From Rubellimicrobium arenae (GTDB taxonomy: Bacteria > Pseudomonadota > Alphaproteobacteria > Rhodobacterales > Rhodobacteraceae): a stretch of DNA of 64,000 nt. The DNA is taken from NCBI RefSeq assembly GCF_017916275.1, contig NZ_JAFMST010000005.1, positions 124,001-188,000 of the forward strand, given 5' to 3'. Below, piece after piece: positions 62,361-64,000 of the stretch; the stretch's first letter is position 1, and every line of letters begins with the position of its first letter. A model generated the notes under the pieces. That model searched no databases. It worked only from the letters and a program-made list of their open reading frames with translations, and had not been told where the DNA came from. The position numbers and the translations under genes are program-made.

Positions 62361-63427
62361 GGACCGTCCTCCTGACCATCGTGGCCTTGATGGCGCTGGC
62401 AGTGCTGTCCGGAGCGGCCGTCGTGTTCGGCGGGCTCTACAACGTTTCTGCCCGGGCTGGCCATTGGCCCATCACCGAATGGGTCCTCCACACGGCCTAC
62501 AGGCAGTCCGTCAAGCTGAGGGCCCCCCCCGAGCATGAGGTCCCGGAGTTGACCGACGCCCTGGCGGCGCTGGGCGCGCGTCACTTCGACCGGGCGTGCC
62601 GTCAGTGTCATGCCGCGCCCGGTGAGGAACGGACCGCGACCATCGAGCGGATGATGCCACGGCCGCCTCCGATCGAGGTGGCGGTCAGGGACTGGGACCC
62701 GCGCCATCTGGGCTGGATCCTGCGCGAGGGCGTCAAGATGAGCGGGATGCCCGGCTGGCCCTCAAGCCGACAGGACGAGATGTGGTCGGTGGTCGCGTTC
62801 CTGGTGCGGGTGCAGGGCGGGATGGATGCCCAGACCTATGCCGCACTCACCGAGACGCCGGAGGCGCGCGGCCCCGAAGGGCTGGGTTACTGCGCCGGCT
62901 GCCATGGACTCGATGGACGCTCCGGAAACCCGCATATTCCGCGGCTCGACCTGCTGGACGCCGCCTACCTGACCGAGTCGATCACGGCCTATGACCGCGG
63001 CCTTCGCGAAAGCGGGATCATGTCCCATGCCGCCTCCGAGTTCATGCCGGAGCAACTGGATCGGCTGGTCGCGTATTTCGGCTCGCTGCCCGCCGCCGCC
63101 GAGCCGCAGCCTGCGGACCCGACCCTCGCGGCCCGGGGGCGGGATTTGGCCCATGCCGCAACGGCAGACCCCGAGGTTCCAGCCTGCGCCGCCTGCCATG
63201 GTCCCGAGGCGAATCCCGCATCGCCCATGGGACCCGGGCCCGCCATTGCCGGACAATACGAGACCTACCTCGGCACCCAGTTGAGGTTGTGGCGCGAGGG
63301 TGCGCGGGGCGGCGGACCCCAGGCCCAGCTGATGCGGGCCGCCGCCCGGGACCTCTCCGACGAGGATATCGCGGCCCTGGCCGCCTACTATGCCAGCCTT
63401 CTTCCGTCAGCGGATCGGGACGGCTGA
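62357..63427 (+). CDS. Membrane-anchored triheme cytochrome c
   Basis: 356 residues. One N-terminal membrane helix (about 3-25) anchors a periplasmic part with three haem c sites: CRQCH (81-85), CAGCH (179-183) and CAACH (277-281), with candidate axial methionines in MSGMPGWP and MRAAARDLS-type segments. The arrangement resembles the cytochrome subunits of membrane alcohol or gluconate dehydrogenases. As the last gene of the caa3 operon it could feed electrons to the cytochrome domain of subunit II. That link is inferred from operon position. Confidence 0.9.
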   Translation: MRTVLLTIVALMALAVLSGAAVVFGGLYNVSARAGHWPITEWVLHTAYRQSVKLRAPPEHEVPELTDALAALGARHFDRACRQCHAAPGEERTATIERMMPRPPPIEVAVRDWDPRHLGWILREGVKMSGMPGWPSSRQDEMWSVVAFLVRVQGGMDAQTYAALTETPEARGPEGLGYCAGCHGLDGRSGNPHIPRLDLLDAAYLTESITAYDRGLRESGIMSHAASEFMPEQLDRLVAYFGSLPAAAEPQPADPTLAARGRDLAHAATADPEVPACAACHGPEANPASPMGPGPAIAGQYETYLGTQLRLWREGARGGGPQAQLMRAAARDLSDEDIAALAAYYASLLPSADRDG

Positions 63428-63717
63428 GACCTGTTCCAGTAGAAAGCTGTCTCCGCCATGGGGCACCTTTGACGCGGGACGACCCCCGATCTCGCCCAAG
63501 CGAAGGCTGCGTTAGGACTGTTGGTGTCGCCCATGCAGTTGGAGGCACGACCGACCCGGGACGGTCCGGGCCAGACGGAGGCGGTCGGCGGTCGCGATAA
63601 GGGCTGCCGGATTGGATGTTGCGGAAGGTTCCGCACGCTTTCCGCACCAGCATTCGGATGGCGCAGGTTGTACTGGTTGAATGCAGCGCGTCCGGTCGGA
63701 AGGAGGGCAGGCCGCCC

Positions 63718-64000
63718 TCAGGCCCATTCGCCCTTCCGGAAGACGGGCACCCTGCTCCCATCCGCCGAGAGGCCGTCTATGTCGATCTCGGCCGATCCTA
63801 TCATCCAGTCGATGTGGATGGCGCTCCGGTTGCCGCCGCGCGCGGCAACCTCCTCCTCGGAAAGGGTCGCGCCATCGCGGAAGCACTTGGAGTAGCACTG
63901 GCCCAGGGCGATATGGGACGCCGCGTTCTCGTCGAACAGGGTGTTGAAGAAGAGCAACCCCGATTGGGAGATCGGCGACCCATGCGGGACCAGGGCGACT
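63718..64000 (-). CDS. M29-type aminopeptidase, C-terminal part (5' end outside window)
   Basis: The last 94 codons are present and the reading frame stays open to the window edge. The segment VALVPHGSPISQSGLLFFNT followed by LFDENAASHIALGQCY and RGGNRSAIHIDWMIGS matches the C-terminal half of the M29 (AmpS/PepS) family of dimetal aminopeptidases, with the metal-binding E/H/H/D residues visible in ENAASHIALG and HIDW. It removes N-terminal amino acids from peptides in the cytoplasm. It converges on the oxidase operon, with a 290-bp gap between them that shows no gene. Confidence 0.88.
   Translation of the reverse strand, partial: VALVPHGSPISQSGLLFFNTLFDENAASHIALGQCYSKCFRDGATLSEEEVAARGGNRSAIHIDWMIGSAEIDIDGLSADGSRVPVFRKGEWA

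Overview
The window is high-GC, tightly packed bacterial DNA that looks like an alphaproteobacterium, most likely of the Rhodobacteraceae/Paracoccaceae. This placement is inferred from gene content. The pointers are a copper nitrite reductase with pseudoazurin and a norCBQD cluster, a VPLPA-CTERM type sorting signal, RTX proteins, a DUF1127 protein and a caa3 oxidase. No rRNA, tRNA, CRISPR array, insertion sequence or phage block was recognised. Many very long open frames antisense to real genes are high-GC shadows and are left out.

Layout, left to right. 1-2.9 kb: the end of a chemotaxis operon (cheR end, cheB, and a large coiled-coil protein with degenerate receptor-like hairpins). 3-5.2 kb: polar amino-acid ABC transporter (minus). 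5.9-7.7 kb: hybrid histidine kinase (plus). 7.75-11.3 kb: ribose-type sugar ABC transporter (minus). 12-18.8 kb: minus-strand run encoding a yellow/royal-jelly-like beta-propeller, a catalase-family protein, the three subunits of a PaoABC-type molybdenum aldehyde oxidoreductase, and a stand-alone protein resembling the C-terminal region of RarA/MgsA. 19.1-25.1 kb: GH15 glucoamylase (minus), membrane PQQ glucose dehydrogenase (plus), manganese catalase (minus). 25.3-28.3 kb: aminotransferase and a methyl-accepting chemotaxis protein. 28.3-31.7 kb: copper-resistance locus with divergent CueR-type promoters, a small copper chaperone, CopA and a CueR/HmrR regulator. 32.5-35.5 kb: beta-helix/PKD protein and dienelactone hydrolase.

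36-44.8 kb is a denitrification island. It holds norCBQD, three small membrane-protein genes (one NnrT-like, one NnrU), a DUF1858 protein, an NnrR-type Crp/Fnr regulator, pseudoazurin and nirK. Three TTG-N8-CAA boxes sit in front of norC/DUF1858, regulator/pseudoazurin and nirK, so the island reads as one NO-responsive regulon that reduces nitrite to N2O. No nitrous oxide reductase is present in the window.

45-53.3 kb: a NlpC/P60-like protein divergent from a LacI regulator with two operator-like palindromes between them, an RTX repeat protein, a VPLPA-CTERM secreted protein with a small membrane partner, a DUF1127 protein and a winged-helix/TolB/TPR regulator. 53.6-57.6 kb: DEAD-box RNA helicase and an HWE/HisKA_2-type sensor kinase. 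57.7-63.4 kb: a five-gene caa3-type oxidase operon (subunit II fused to cytochrome c, subunit I fused to III, small membrane protein, CtaG, triheme cytochrome c). The window ends inside an M29-type aminopeptidase on the minus strand.

The most unusual observation is in the oxidase. The fused subunit I appears to lack the K-channel lysine and two D-channel asparagines while keeping all metal ligands. Also notable are the CheZ-like/receptor-like protein after cheB, the stand-alone RarA C-terminal-like protein, and the translational coupling of a catalase to an H2O2-producing type of molybdenum oxidase.
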